This document shows, piece after piece, positions 62,949 to 64,000 of a stretch of DNA of 64,000 nucleotides. Position 1 is the stretch's first letter, and each line of letters begins with the position of its first letter. Location: the NCBI GenBank assembly GCA_902526175.1, contig CABZJY010000001.1, positions 130,682 to 194,681 of the forward strand. The letters are read 5' to 3'. The notes below the pieces were generated by a model. It worked only from the letters and a program-made list of their open reading frames with translations, made no database searches and was not told the DNA's origin. A program made the translations under genes and the position numbers. Source of the DNA: an uncultured Alphaproteobacteria bacterium (GTDB taxonomy: Bacteria; Pseudomonadota; Alphaproteobacteria; Methylaequorales; Methylaequoraceae).

Positions 62949-64000
62949 ATGATAAAGAGTTTGGAAAATAACATTGAAAATGGACTTGATATGATCAAGG
63001 ATTCGCTGCTTTCATGCCCTAAAACACCTGGTGTATATATTTTTAGTAATAAAAATGAAGTATTATACATTGGGAAAGCAAAAAATTTATTTAAAAGGGT
63101 TAAGTCCTATTTAGGGTTTACTTCTCAAACAAGAAGAATAAAAAAAATGATTTCCTATGCTACAAATCTTAAATTCATAAATACTCATACAGAGTCAGAT
63201 GCTTTATTACTGGAAGCTAATCTTATAAAGAAACACAAGCCGATATTCAATATTAGGCTTATAGATGATAAAAGTTTTCCATATATACTAATAAGTAAGA
63301 GTAATAACTGGTCACGCCTGCAAGTAATTAGAGGACAAAAAAAAAATAAAGGATTTTATTTTGGCCCTTTTTCCAGTCCATCAGCTGTAAGAAATGTAAT
63401 TTCAACTATTGAGAAAGGTTTTTTAATAAGAAATTGTAATGATAATTTTTTTAAAAATAGAAAAAGACCATGTATGCAATATCAGATTAAAAGATGCTCG
63501 GCGCCGTGTGTTGATCTTATAGAAAACAGAGATTATGAAAAACAAACTGAACAAGCCATTTCGTTTTTAAAAGGTGATGATAAGAAAGTTAAAGAAACCT
63601 TGATTCGTATGATGTTCAATTATAGTAAAAATCAAAATTTTGAAGAAGCAGCAAAAATTCGAGATAGGATAAAATCATTATCAAAAATTAATTTAAAAAA
63701 CTTTTCAGTAATTAATGAGAAATCGAATTTTGATATTATGTGTTTTGCAGAATCTAATAATTCAATTTTTGTACAGGTATTCTTTTTTAGGAATGGAAAA
63801 AATTTAGGGAATAAAGAATATAGGTTCCTTAATAGTAAAGAAAAGGAATTTGATGATTGCATCAGAGACTTTATTGCAACATTTTACTTTCGCCATGAAT
63901 CTCCATCAGAAATCATAATAAATAAAAATATTTCAAAACTGGGTGTGATAGAAGAAGCAATAAAGAAGTTAAAACAAAAAAAAACTACAATTCAGTTTGC
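62949..64000 (+). CDS. uvrC: excinuclease ABC subunit C (3' truncated by window)
   Basis: Hand translation from ATG 62949: CPKTPGVYIFSNKNEVLYIGKAKNLFKRVKSYL, ESDALLLEANLIKKHKPIFNI, FYFGPFSS, RCSAPC; missing from ORF track because no stop in window. Confidence 0.95.
   Translation, partial: MIKSLENNIENGLDMIKDSLLSCPKTPGVYIFSNKNEVLYIGKAKNLFKRVKSYLGFTSQTRRIKKMISYATNLKFINTHTESDALLLEANLIKKHKPIFNIRLIDDKSFPYILISKSNNWSRLQVIRGQKKNKGFYFGPFSSPSAVRNVISTIEKGFLIRNCNDNFFKNRKRPCMQYQIKRCSAPCVDLIENRDYEKQTEQAISFLKGDDKKVKETLIRMMFNYSKNQNFEEAAKIRDRIKSLSKINLKNFSVINEKSNFDIMCFAESNNSIFVQVFFFRNGKNLGNKEYRFLNSKEKEFDDCIRDFIATFYFRHESPSEIIINKNISKLGVIEEAIKKLKQKKTTIQF

Noticed and set aside
1-64000. CRISPR arrays, transposons, prophage, toxin-antitoxin or defence islands
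   Set aside because: No spaced direct-repeat arrays, transposase/integrase motifs or att-like structures at either tRNA were seen; content is mostly core metabolism and cell division.

Overview
AT-rich (low GC by eye), gene-dense bacterial chromosome segment. Protein families and gene order fit a streamlined marine alphaproteobacterium (SAR11/HIMB59-like); that taxonomic call is inference. I see no CRISPR array, transposase, integrase, prophage or recognisable defence system. Left to right: (1) sugar-nucleotide/polysaccharide genes (sugar-nucleotide dehydrogenase, glycosyltransferase, C-methyltransferase-like protein, epimerase, rfbF); (2) tRNA-Leu(TAA) facing a compact minus-strand mini-transcription unit (6249-6449) that has a promoter-like element, a 14-nt perfect anti-Shine-Dalgarno complement, a 25-codon ORF containing a long hairpin, and an intrinsic terminator; (3) metallophosphoesterase, a Met/His-rich outer-membrane-like protein with a Cys-containing partner, several unlisted micro-ORFs, sspB, fumC, AsmA-like, SH3-like and amidase genes, and RNase P RNA; (4) a near-complete dcw cluster in which ftsZ lies directly after mraZ instead of after ftsA, followed by lpxC-bamD-recN; (5) pepP-like, uvrD/pcrA-like, split metH and metF (metF lacks a normal start codon ahead of its conserved N-terminus); (6) mlaA-mlaC, a CAT-anticodon tRNA, rpoD-dnaG-yqeY, carAB, greA, trxB, panE-like, aminotransferase, uvrB, a pteridine-reductase-like SDR, and a truncated uvrC. 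The strongest candidate for something undescribed is the mini-unit at 6249-6449.
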